DNA from: Zygnema cylindricum
Lineage: Eukaryota > Streptophyta > Zygnematophyceae > Zygnematales > Zygnemataceae
Reading direction: 5' to 3'
Assembly (NCBI GenBank): GCA_037447655.1
Contig: JBBHKE010003326.1
Coordinates: forward strand, 152,144-216,143
DNA length: 64,000 bases
Part shown: positions 1 through 9,545 of the stretch, piece after piece
How positions within the stretch are numbered: the first letter of the stretch is position 1
Layout: the number at the start of each line of letters is the position of its first letter
The notes under the pieces: model-generated
The model's input: only the letters and a program-made list of their open reading frames with translations
The model's database searches: none
What the model was told of the DNA's origin: nothing
Made by a program: the position numbers and the translations under genes

Positions 1-14
1 TATTTTTTTTAATG

Positions 15-38
15 TTTATTGCTTTCGATCTATTTATT
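15..38 (-). terminator. Polyadenylation signals of the cysteine-rich gene
   Basis: Two AATAAA hexamers on the minus strand (33-38 and 15-20), downstream of the stop codon at 199. Spacing is reasonable for a short plant 3' UTR. There is no transcript evidence. Confidence 0.4.
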
Positions 39-198
39 TTTCAGCCTATGTAACCAATTTTTTTGGACTTCGGCTTTTTGGACTCACAAAAGCTAAACCT
101 TGTGCGGATTCATAACAATTTCTTGCTATACTACACTAGAACCAATGCAAGTTTCCCCACAAATAATTCTTCCAATATCCCATCTGTGCCTATTTTCT

Positions 199-446
199 TC
201 AACCATAACAGGAAGCGACTCTTTGACCAGAAAAATTAATGCAACTTTTCACACAAAAAATCTTTCCTGCCGGCCAAGCGCTGCCCGTTCCGATGCATAC
301 TTCCGCGTTTAAACCAAAACATTGACTCCATGTTTTTCCCGATCTCGTCCCACAAAATGCTCCTAGCACGGATGAACACGTGTCATAAGATTGCCAAAAG
401 TAATAAGGGCTACATGTGAGCAAGTGACGTCGACCTCCATTGAATC
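199..446 (-). CDS. Exon 2 of the cysteine-rich secreted protein
   Basis: 248 nt including the stop. It begins with the two bases that complete a Gly codon and encodes all eight cysteines of the mature protein. The long T-rich tract just upstream on the minus strand (about 450-485) suits a 3' splice site. Confidence 0.6.
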
Positions 447-1088
447 CTGGATAGGGGCGACAAAAACAAAACAAAAAATAAATCAACAGATGATCGCTAA
501 GAAAAGGGAAGAAATCGAATAAAATTGCACCACGTAAAGAGTGGTTGTTAATAAATAAAGTAAAATAGAAGGGGAAAATAAGCAGTGATTAAGAAAAACA
601 GGAGGGATAGAACTGACTCGAGTATCCACATGGAAAGTAAGAAAAAAATGGCATTAACTAGATGAGAAGGATATGTTTTTTCGCCATGGTAGTAAAACAC
701 CAATCACATTCTCTTTACTAATCTTCAATTGTCCTCGTTTGTCCTTCTTCCACTCACCCCTCCCTCTTTTTCTTAGTTCATGTTCCTTCTTCCTTTTAGC
801 CTTTCCCTTTCCCTCTCCTGATCCTTTTCCTCCCTATCCACTTCCCATTCTTCCTCTCCCTGCCTACCCTTTTCTTTTCCTTCCCTCCTCCCCCCACCCC
901 CCCACCGCTCCCTCTAACAGCATCCATAACTGGTCCTCCCCTATCCCCAATTTCTCACCATTCCCCTTATGTACAGACACGTCCATCCCTGAAACCATTT
1001 CCCCTACCTCCCGTGCGGCCACGTGGACAGCAGCGCAGGCGGCAGCCGCCACAAACAGCAGTAGGACAGTGGACAGCCGGCGACTCAT
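199..1088 (-). CDS. Small secreted cysteine-rich protein, two exons
   Basis: Spliced minus-strand model: exon 1 is 1088-959, the intron 958-447, exon 2 is 446-199. Exon 1 starts with an ATG and encodes a typical signal peptide: MSRR, then a Leu/Val/Ala-rich core, then an Ala-rich cleavage region near residues 20-26. The donor is GGTGAG after phase 1 and the acceptor is CCCCTATCCAG after a T-rich tract. Joining them keeps one frame to a TGA and gives 125 residues. The mature part has eight cysteines, all encoded by exon 2, with no CC or CXC pair, so it is not a normal lipid-transfer protein pattern. Two AATAAA signals lie 160-185 nt past the stop. A TTTTTAAA motif lies about 125 nt upstream of the ATG. 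I do not recognise the family. An apoplastic defence or cell-wall peptide is possible. The splice model is inferred, but the signal peptide, splice sites and polyadenylation signals support each other. Confidence 0.6.
959..1088 (-). CDS. Exon 1 of the cysteine-rich secreted protein
   Basis: 130 nt, 43 codons plus one base. It carries the start codon and the whole signal peptide. The frame stays open beyond the proposed donor to 864, but that extension turns into Gly/Glu/Lys low-complexity sequence from a purine-rich run, so it is more likely intron. Confidence 0.6.
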
Positions 1089-1304
1089 ACTAACGGCCGT
1101 TTGTAGCCGCTAGAAAATGCAGTTGCGGCCGGTAGCTAGTTCGCCGGCCGGATGTTGAGAGCTTCGGAAGCAAAGAAACAAAGACTCACTCGTCCACTCT
1201 AAATTCAAACTTTAAAAACCTCAATTTTGACACTCAGGGTTGCCTCACTACCACTCGTTTGTCTTTTCTCGCTCGCCTTCACTCGATCTTTGGCTTCTTT
1301 GATG

Positions 1305-2460
1305 ATTTATGTTGTCGCTTGCAGTTGTCGATTTTCTTTATACTGTCGTCTTCTCCGCTTGGCGACAGACTTTTTGTATTTTGTGAAACGTATTTTACCC
1401 AAAACAATGGCTCTTCTGTCGAAAATTATTTGCTTGCGCCTGAAGACCGTACGGTAAATTGTACGGAAGAACCCGAGTGGATGGACACTTGTTGATAAGT
1501 GGCTCCGTTTCCACGGGATGACGTCACTAAGTTATAATCCGGGTGCGTCTGACATTACAACTTTCCCCAGCGTTGGTCCACGTCTCCTGTCATTAGTACA
1601 TTCTATTTCTGGTTTTTGAGAGAATGTCGCAGGTCGCTTTTTGCAATCCGGTGCATTACAGGACAGAAACAGTACGGTACTGTTCAGAGTACTGTGACGT
1701 AGGTCGAGTAAATGCGCCGTACAGAGCTTTATTTGCCAGTGTTGTTGCAACGGCACTTTTTGGCGTTCTCCTCCGTCTAGCCGTGAATCTCCGCCGTTGA
1801 AACGCTTGCCGCGATCATTTTCTGCCGGCCGTACAGTGGAAGCACAGTGCATCCATGGGCTAAATGGGTTACGCGCATGTTTCATTTTTTAGGGAACGCC
1901 ACGTCGGTGTACGATCTCATTGGCGATGCCTGGGTTTCTGACACCTTGCGACAGCGCTTTTTTCGTACATGTATATAAAGGGGATGACTTTGGAGGATTT
2001 GACGGACACAAGAGGATCTGATACGGCCTGGGGATCTAGCTAAGGCATATCTAGGTTAGGCTGTGTGCCCATGTGCTTAAGGATAGAGTATTCCGTACTG
2101 TCGAAAAGTTGATTTGCTGTCGCTTGCAATTGTCTATTTTCTTTTTACTATTGTCTAGATCGCGTGGCCACAGTATTTTTGTATTTTGTTAACCGCATTG
2201 CAGCAAAAAAAATGACTCTTAAAAACTCCACGTGGCTTTTCAGGATGACAGTGATGTCACTTTCTACCAGGACAGTGGAAAACGCGACGTACACATGGGC
2301 GGAAAATCGTAGTCTCAATTTTACATTTCTACAGACGATACGTAATAGAATCTCAATCGACACGTGGGATTTTCTCCGGCTTGTGACAGCGTTCCAATCC
2401 GCACAGTGTACTTAAGGGAATGACTTTTTTCCGTACAGACGTCCAGCTAAGGTGTATCTT
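1305..2460 (+). repeat. Two diverged direct copies of a non-coding repeat
   Basis: 1305-1480 and 2108-2300 share the same order of words (GTCGCTTGCA, TTTTTGTATTTTGT, then a run around AAATGGCT/AAATGACT), about 0.8 kb apart. A second shared block is 1973-2060 against 2408-2460 (AAGGGGATGAC / AAGGGAATGAC, then CTAGCTAAGG / CCAGCTAAGG). A TATATAAA box sits at 1973. Copies are too diverged for a recent duplication. Short open frames here look accidental. Probably an old LTR or other transposon remnant. Confidence 0.4.
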
Positions 2461-2875
2461 AAGTAAAAGCCCTCGCCTGGCGGCAAACGGCCACAGCCGG
2501 TCAATTGGCCGCTTTGGGTTCCGTCTAATTTCTTTGAGCGTTTACTTTTCCAAGCAGTTTTGACGGCCGGTAACAAGTTTTCTGCGCTTATCTTGTACTG
2601 TGCGAACATTTAAAGTCGTCTGAACACCACTCGCTTGCGACACAAGGCGATCCGTGGTTATGCGACACGTGTACAACTATTCATATGTTAAGATTCGGCA
2701 AAGATTTTCCAGGCGTACGAAGTGAATGGATAATTTCCACAAGCGTTCCATCTCATTCTACTAAAGCAAAAACCTAAGCGACAAAGAAGCTATACATGAG
2801 CGTATTGAAAATTCTATTTTACGTTAAGGGGTCAAAACTTCGGGCGCCACTTAGCGTAATTATTTATCAACACTA

Positions 2876-2960
2876 CACCGCCAATCGTTATTAGGGTTTA
2901 GAAATTATTAGTGCTAAAAGTTATTAGCGTCATTAACGCTAATTTGAGTTTTTCAAGATT
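2876..2960 (+). mobile_element. Truncated end of a TA-target MITE
   Basis: A TA followed by CACCGCCAATCGTTATTAG, the terminal motif shared with the complete elements at 3547, 5987 and 22466. No matching right end was found nearby, so only one terminus survives. Confidence 0.4.
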
Positions 2961-3078
2961 TCGAAAAAAAAAGTTTTGATCCATAACGCTGATTTGGGTA
3001 CAACGGATCTGCCATCAGGATCTTCACAGTAAAATAGATAAAAGTACAAAATCTGACAAATCGTACACCGTCGCATCC

Positions 3079-3545
3079 TTTTATTGCTTTGCCCTTTTTC
3101 TTAAAGGGAAAAGCATTGTAGTCGCCTTCGTCTCTGGTGACAACGAAAATTGACCGTCGATTGTTTTTGTGTAAGATCTTGAGCCGTTGAGTGTTTTGAG
3201 CTAGGATTGGCGTCTCTGGTGACAAAGGAAAGAGACACGTGGTACAATCCTATTTGTTGTATTTCACGTGGTTGTAGTGGTATAATATAAGTCCAGACAA
3301 AATCGACGTCACACCAAAATATCGTGTTACCAATACCGGTTGAGTAACGTACAGTATCGTACGTTATATTTTTCGCGTGCGATTCCGTACATCACACTGA
3401 GTTGTCGTTTTGTCAATTTCCGTACACGCCAAAATGTCGTGTTATCAATACCGGTTAAGTAACGTACAGTATCGTACTTTAAATTTTTGCGGTTGCGATC
3501 CCGTCACATCACGCCACGTTGTCGTGTTCTCAATATCCGTAGACT
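3079..3545 (+). repeat. Duplicated block A, copy 1, with tandem repeats
   Basis: Matches 5323-5850 in order and orientation: a stretch around AAAGGGAAAAGCATTGTAG, then two tandem units of about 115-120 bp (from 3308 and 3426). Each unit contains CAATACCGGTT, a CGTACAGTATCGTAC half-palindrome and a CACATCACGCCA-like segment. No coding frame is credible. It is continued by block B beyond the MITE at 3547-4084. Confidence 0.6.
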
Positions 3546-3546
3546 A

Positions 3547-4084
3547 CACCGCGCATCGTTATTAGTGTCAAAGTTTAAATAGTGTGGAAGTAAATATACC
3601 GTCATTGACGCTAATTAAGATTTAAAAAAAAAAAAAAAAAAAGGTGTATTCTAATTTCGGCGTTTATGCTAATTTGGGAACAGCAAAAATGGAATATTCG
3701 TTGTACGATTATATACACTAATATATGTATCCGTACAAAATATTGAAAATCGTACGCCGTCGTGAAATTTAAATGTCCGTACATGTAAGACTAATTTACG
3801 TGTCAGAACAATCCCGTTTTTTTAGCGCACGATCCTATGCGTGCGCGTCTGATTTAACTCATTTTTGTAAAATTTTCACTTGAAAAGGTACATTTATGTA
3901 CAGTCTGACATCTACCGTACACCACACTATTTAGATATTATTGTAATTCGTCCTTTACGCTATTTTGTACGTTACCTTAATTAACGTCAAGGAAAAATTA
4001 AAATCATGTATCCTATTTGAGGAAGAAAATCAAAATTTTAAGAACCCAAATTAGTGTCATTGACACTAATAACGATGCGCGGTG
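3547..4084 (+). mobile_element. Complete TA-target MITE, 538 bp
   Basis: Its perfect terminal inverted repeat starts CACCGCGCATCGTTATTAG and covers at least 24 bp at both ends. Each end is flanked by TA (3545-3546 and 4085-4086). The duplicated block at 5323-5860 carries the same flanks joined at a single TA near 5836, an empty site that supports transposition. No transposase is encoded. TA duplication would fit the Tc1/mariner superfamily, but the terminal sequence is not the common Stowaway one. Confidence 0.8.
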
Positions 4085-4094
4085 TACTGTTATT

Positions 4095-4700
4095 TCAGAG
4101 TTGGCGTGACGTACGATGTGTCATGATATCAATACCGGTACAGTAACGTACAGTATCGCACTTTTAATTTTGGCGCGTGCGATCTCGTCACATCACGCCA
4201 CGTTGTCGTTTTCTCAATATCCGCACACTACACAGCGAATCATAATTAGAGTAAATAACGCTAATTCGGTCGCCCTAAATTTCGACTCTATCACGTTAAA
4301 TAGAGTAAATGATTCGAATTTTTTCATTATATTATTTACGGAAAAGTTTAATTAGCGTAAGAAATCCTAATATAGGTTCGTTTTAAATAGTGTGGAGTAC
4401 GGACAACGTCTGACTGTGCAAAATTGTACTTTTATAAATAAAAAGGCACAAATAATAATTTAATAGAATCGCGCTCGCATGTGAAATTGCACTAAACAAA
4501 AAAAAAAACCCATTCGCATAGCTACGTCCGTCGACAACATTCTCGCCCGTGTGAACATCTACATGAATTTACATGTGAAAATTTATAGTTAAACGACATC
4601 AGTATGAGTTGAGACAAATAGTATATATCTATGAGAAATAGTACTAACGTCATAATGACGTCAAAATATGCGGGCAGACGGTTTTCGTATGTCTAAATAG
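4095..4700 (+). repeat. Duplicated block B, copy 1
   Basis: Collinear with 5854-6465. It opens with one more of the ~115-bp units (TTGGCGTGACGTACGATGTG, CAATACCGGTACAG) and continues into a MITE-type end at about 4206 (CACAGCGAATCATAATTAGAG) and an AT-rich body shared with the element at 5987-6650. This copy has no right MITE terminus, so it is truncated near 4700. Confidence 0.6.
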
Positions 4701-5322
4701 TGTAGTATGGTACAACTGCAGCGTCCAATAGCTTTTCCAATTATTTTCTCACATTTGGCCCATGGTTACCTACTTACACACATCTAGTATACAAGCAATT
4801 TTTTGTCATAAGGAACAGTGAACAGTTGGCATTAATTAATGCGAAATTGGAAATGTATCGATGGTTTTTTTCATGAGAGACTGTTACAAATGTTAGATAA
4901 AGTGTCATTCGGTGGTGTTGTTTGTCGTTTTTGTTGATAATTGTTCTCATCAACCATCTCTATGTTTTCCACTTCTGGTTCTTTCCCTTTTCCTAGGTTC
5001 TCAACATTTGCACAGTAATGGAGGTTCCCATTTGGGTTCATTTTTGAGATTCAAGTACTGCGAGTGAGGGAATCTGAAAATTCTACCAGAAGAGACAAAA
5101 TTTTCCGTCAAAAGCTTTTGCAACTTATCAACAATGTCTAAGAAATTCGTCCACTGGTACGGTTGTTAACTGTTAATTGCTAAGAGTCTTGAAGAGTGGA
5201 ACTTGATAGAACCGGCTTTACTTTCATATTGGGAATCACGAGTTCTATTGTTCTATTATTTTAATTTTTGATTAGTGATAATGGATGGTTTTGTTAATAA
5301 CACAAGTTCCGTTCCGGTTGTT
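4701..5322. other. Non-coding spacer between the duplicated blocks
   Basis: AT-rich sequence with no open frame of interest, no recognised repeat terminus and no RNA-like feature that I can see. Confidence 0.4.
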
Positions 5323-5850
5323 TTTGCTTTGCCCTTTTTCTAAAAGGGAAAAGCATTGTAGTCGCCTTCGTCTCTGGTGACAACGAAAATTGATCGTTGA
5401 TTTTTTTTGTGTAAGATCTTGAGCCGTTGAGTGATTTGAGTTTTGATTGGCTTTGTCATGTTCCATTTTGATGTAATGAAAAAAGACACGTGGTACAATT
5501 CTATTTGTTGTATTTCGCATGGTTGTAGTGGAATGATAAAAGGCCAAACAAAATCGACGTCACGCCAAAATGTCGTGATATCAATACCGGTTGAGAAACG
5601 TATAGTATCGTACTTTAAAATTTTGCGCGTGCGACCCGGGACATCACGCCAAGTTGTCGTTTTCTCAATATCCGTACACGCCAAAATGTCGTGTTATCAA
5701 TACCGGCTAATAACGTACAGGTAAGGTTCGTTAGTTTTCTCGCCCGTAGTGTGCATTCAGTATCGTACTTTTGATTTTTGCGCGTGCGATCCCGTCACAT
5801 CACGCCACGCTGTCATGTTCTCAATATTTGTACACTACAGTACTTTTATT
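5323..5850 (+). repeat. Duplicated block A, copy 2, with tandem repeats
   Basis: Second copy of 3079-3545, with two ~115-bp units at about 5563 and 5676. The second unit has a short insertion at about 5720-5758. It lacks the MITE that follows copy 1 and therefore preserves the empty site. Confidence 0.6.
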
Positions 5851-5853
5851 CCA

Positions 5854-5986
5854 GTGTTGGCGTGACGTACGATGTGTCGTTTAATCTATACCGGTACAGA
5901 CACGTACAGTATTGTACTTTTATTTTTGGCGCGTGCTATGTTGTCACATCACGCCACGTTGTCGTGTTTTTAATATCCGTACACTA
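5854..5986 (+). repeat. Duplicated block B, copy 2, leading unit
   Basis: A further ~115-bp unit (ACGTACGATGTGTCG, CTATACCGGTACAG, TCACATCACGCCACGTTGTC), matching 4097-4205. It ends at the TA where the MITE at 5987 begins. Confidence 0.55.
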
Positions 5987-6650
5987 CACAGCGAATCGTA
6001 ACTAGAGTAGATAACGCTAATTCGGCCGCCCTAAATTTCGATTCTATCACGTTAAATAGAGTAAATGATTCAAAAATTTTCATTATACTATTTAAGGTAA
6101 AGTTTAATTAGCGTAAAAAATTCTAATATAGGTTCATTTTAAATAGTGTGGAGTACGGACAACGTCTGACTGTGCAAAATTGTACTTTTATAAGTAAAAA
6201 GGTACAAATAATAATTTAATAGAATCGCGCTCAAATTGCACTTAACCAAAAAAATAAATCTCATCGAAAAAAACCCATTCGCATAGCTCTGTCTGTCGAC
6301 AACATTCTCGCCCGTGTGAACATTTACATGAATTTACATGTGAAAAATTTATAGTTAAACGACAACAGTATGAGTTGAGACATAGTATATATATATGAGA
6401 CAAATAGTACTAACGTCATAATGACGTCAAAATATACGGGCTGACGGTTTTCGTATGTCTAAATAATTTAGTGTTAATCATTACAGCACGGATAATTATT
6501 GCCGACATAAGCTAATATAGAGTACTTAAATAAAGTAGAATAAATTTCCTCTGTGAAAAGGTTCTATCACAATAATTAGCGTTTATAACTCTAATTTTTT
6601 TTTTGTTATTTTGCTCTAATTTTCTTTTTACTAAAATACGATTCGCGGTG
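5987..6650 (+). mobile_element. TA-target MITE of the same family, 664 bp
   Basis: The left end CACAGCGAATCGTAACTAG and the inverted right end (CACCGCGAATCGTATTTTAG on the minus strand) are imperfect but clearly paired, with TA on both sides (5985-5986, 6651-6652). The interior is homologous to 4206-4700. No coding capacity. Confidence 0.65.
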
Positions 6651-6652
6651 TA

Positions 6653-7378
6653 CCGTAATTTCAATGTTGGCGTCACGTACGATTTTCGTACATGGTACCC
6701 ATTGTACTATCGCATTGTACATGGTAAAGACCATGGCGATGCCGAGTGGATGGTTTAATTCGCGTTTTGTTCATGTAGGGGGTTTGATAAAGCGTAAAAG
6801 TTTCATATTGATTTTAGCGTTCGATCTCAATCTAATGAACGATATGAATGAATGGACTGAATATATCATGTAGTATTAAATATTTTAATGTTAAATCTAG
6901 AATACACATTAAACCATTAGCATTATTCAACCATTATTCGTTTAAACAGAATACAAATGGTTTTTGATTATTTTATATTAAGGTGTTGCATGTCTATTTT
7001 TCATTTTATTTTTATCAATACATAATATCACAAAAAAAGAAAACAAAAAAAAGACAAACAAACTAAATAACCACAATACAACCTTGATCACATAACAAAA
7101 ACGCAAGAAACAAATGTAAACATAACAAAGAAAAAAATAAGAAAAAAAAAACATCAAACTTAACTAGGATTCGACCAACTTAGTCCAAAGACACAGATGG
7201 TTGAAACAACATCATTATCAGCTCGATGGCTGACTAACACTACAAACACATATTTTTTTTTATATTTTTTGATAGTTAGAATATGTTGATTACTTTAAGT
7301 AATTTTTTTTGTTTTCAATCAAGCACCTTAGTCAAAGACCCATATGGTTGCATAAATATCATTATCAGCTCATAAGCT
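6653..7378. other. AT-rich spacer upstream of Copia-1
   Basis: It starts with a remnant of the GTTGGCGTCACGTACGAT repeat word and is otherwise A/T-rich. Two copies of a word around CATTATCAGCTC lie about 145 bp apart (7210 and 7352), each after an AGACACAGATGG / AGACCCATATGG segment, suggesting an old tandem duplication. No gene. Confidence 0.4.
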
Positions 7379-8434
7379 TGTAGAAATTAAGGGTCTTTTT
7401 AAGTATTTTCTAGGTCTGAATAGAAATAAGAAAGAAGCCGAGGCAGTCTACCTCTAACTTCACTCTCCAATTTCTCAAACTTGTTGCGGTCACAGAGAAA
7501 TTGGAGAAGGAGGTAGAGCCATGGCTACCAAGGCTATCCACAGGTTTACGGGAAAATATATTTTAGTTAGGGGTTTAATTTACTAAAAGATTTGTGCCGG
7601 CGACAGGATTTGATCCTGGTACCTGCCGGCCGGCAGACAGCTAGTAGCCGGTAGCCTTACCGTTAAGTCTAAGACTAGTGTTATGTACTATATGGTTTGA
7701 TAATTGATTAAACATTTATACGTATGATAGTTCATTTAACTGTAACTGTTTACGGGAGACATATATCCAGTAAATGTAAAAGTACAGATTCCGGTACGGA
7801 TACGAAACCAATACCGCGCATTTATTTCTTTAGTGAAACGAATACCGCGCATGTATTTATTACGGCTACGATTAAATGTGAATTTAATCGGACGGCCGGA
7901 ATTAACGCCGAGATCGCGGAAGAGGATTTCGGCGGTTTGTGGTCATCGCCACATCATATGACACGTGGCGGAATGACATTGGATCGCGGCATCTTTGAGG
8001 ATTAAGGGAGCGAATCCGGACATACCATGTGTCGACATTTTGGCCATGTCGTACAATGGCCGTACATAAAGTACACCGGCAACTTTACTTTTGTGTACGA
8101 AACTGAAATCTGATTGGTTCCGTACATCACTATATAGAGTCTGTGAGAGAGATTAGACATAGAAAAATTAGAAGATAGGACCCTCTCTCCCAGAGAGCTT
8201 CGGTACAAAAGGTCAACTTTGACCCTTCCTAACTTATAGCTCAGGGGAGCAAATTCAGATATTTTTTTTGCTATCGACTCAGAGGAGTCTTGTCTTCACA
8301 AGGGTGAAGTTGGTAAGAGTTTTTGTATGCCAGGGTGGCAGTTATTCTTGCTGAAACACAAAGGGGTCAGGGTTATCCTAGAGGCTTTTGGGAAGCTGTC
8401 CACTCTGAGGACTTATGGAGGTCTCAGAGTTTCA
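7379..8434 (+). repeat. 5' LTR of Copia-1
   Basis: About 1056 bp. Its right end is fixed by comparison with the LTRs of Copia-3 and Copia-4, all of which end in CA just before the tRNA-complementary site. The left end (TGTAGAAATT) is set by alignment to the Copia-3 LTR start (TGTTGAAAATAGG) and is less certain. It contains a GATTGGTT motif and a TATATAGA box at 8131, and the gag start codon at 8415, so the last 20 bases are translated. Confidence 0.65.
8131..8138 (+). promoter_or_regulatory. TATA box of the Copia-1 LTR
   Basis: TATATAGA about 17 bp downstream of a GATTGGTT (CCAAT-like on the other strand) motif. At the aligned place Copia-3 and Copia-4 have GTTAGTAGATAG and ACTAGTAGTAGG, so only this copy still has a good TATA box. 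Confidence 0.5.
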
Positions 8435-9512
8435 GGTTATGGGCCCACCCTCTAGGGTACCAATCTTTAATGGAACTGGCTTCATATACTGGGAAAGTAT
8501 GATGATAGGAGCTCTATGCGAAAAAAGGTTTTGGGGGATAGTGAGTGGACGGTTGGGGCGTCCATCAAGTCTTGGAATTCCTCTAGGGTTTGGAGGAAGC
8601 AGATTCACCAGGAAAGAGGATCCACCTTCAACGGAGGAAACAAATGAAGGAGAGGTGGTGGACAAAGGAAAGGAGAAGGAGGCGACCACACCAATAACAA
8701 CTGGTTCGGCATTCATGTCACCTATTCCCAGGAACGAGGAGAATGATACTCAAACCTGGGACTTCAACAATATGGCGGCAAAGCACGTCATCCTACGCCA
8801 TCTCACTCAAGGACTTGCATGTCCTCATTTGCAGGTAGAAAGGGCATCCGATCTTTGGATGACTCTCATAGAGATGTACCGAAGTGGTACGATTCAGCAA
8901 CAACAGTTGGCTGATCGGAAAGTTAAGGAGTATGTTTACAAAGGGGGGAAGATGTTGGATTTTTGCAATGAGCTTGCTACACTCTTCATGGAGCTAGAGA
9001 GTGCGGGAAAAGATTTTAGTGAAAAAGAAAAGATTAACTGTTTACTGATGAAGTTACATGATGAGTTCGTGAACATAGTCAATCGTGTGCAGGACTTGCC
9101 GAACTCAAGGTGGATATGGAACTCAGTGGTAGGGATGATTCTCGTTCGGGAGAATACGATTGATATCCGAAGAGGAGGAAAGAGTGGCCAAGCCTTGGCA
9201 ACTGCGACCGATTGGAGGAACAAGGATTCCCGGTAACCGGTCGGAAACTATGGGGGGAGGGAGCAGAAAAATCAGACCCACGAGTTCGGACCAAGGGCTC
9301 CCAAAGGTTTATGTCATTTTTGTAAGAAACCTAGGCACTATATGGCAGATTGCACTAAGCTAACCGAGCTTCGATTAAAAGAGGGGCAGACCGGTGGTAC
9401 CCCGAGAGGAAAGAAAAAGGCCCCTGTGACACAGGTACATGAGGCGGAATCCGAGGACGAGGACGATGAGCTCCTTTTGGATGAGGAGTTGGAGGCCAAA
9501 AACGAGGTCTAA
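8415..9512 (+). pseudogene. Copia-1 gag, one internal stop
   Basis: Starts at the LTR ATG (MEVSEFQ, then GPPSR read through the primer-binding site). The middle is a copia-type gag (UBN2-like) region with an 'LWMTLIEMYRSGTIQ' stretch. A CX2CX4HX4C zinc knuckle lies at 9312-9353, followed by a Glu/Asp-rich tail. One frame runs throughout, broken by TAA at 9234 between capsid and knuckle; a second TAA ends it at 9510. The product would coat element RNA in virus-like particles. The stop at 9234 makes this copy inactive unless it is read through. Confidence 0.8.
8435..8449 (+). promoter_or_regulatory. Primer-binding site complementary to initiator tRNA-Met anticodon arm
   Basis: GGTTATGGGCCCACC directly follows the LTR end. 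Its reverse complement, GGTGGGCCCATAACC, matches the anticodon stem-loop of plant initiator tRNA-Met as I remember it. This is not the usual 3'-end site of plant retrotransposons (TGGTATCAGAGC). It matches the half-tRNA priming known for Drosophila copia and yeast Ty5. The site is also inside the gag reading frame. Confidence 0.75.
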
Positions 9513-9545
9513 ATACCACGAAGGCAGAAATGTGCTTACGGTGGA

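Noticed and set aside
864-958. Extension of exon 1 of the cysteine-rich gene to the stop at 864
   Set aside because: Low-complexity Gly/Glu/Lys translation, and a strong GGTGAG donor precedes it; the unspliced form would lose the cysteine domain.
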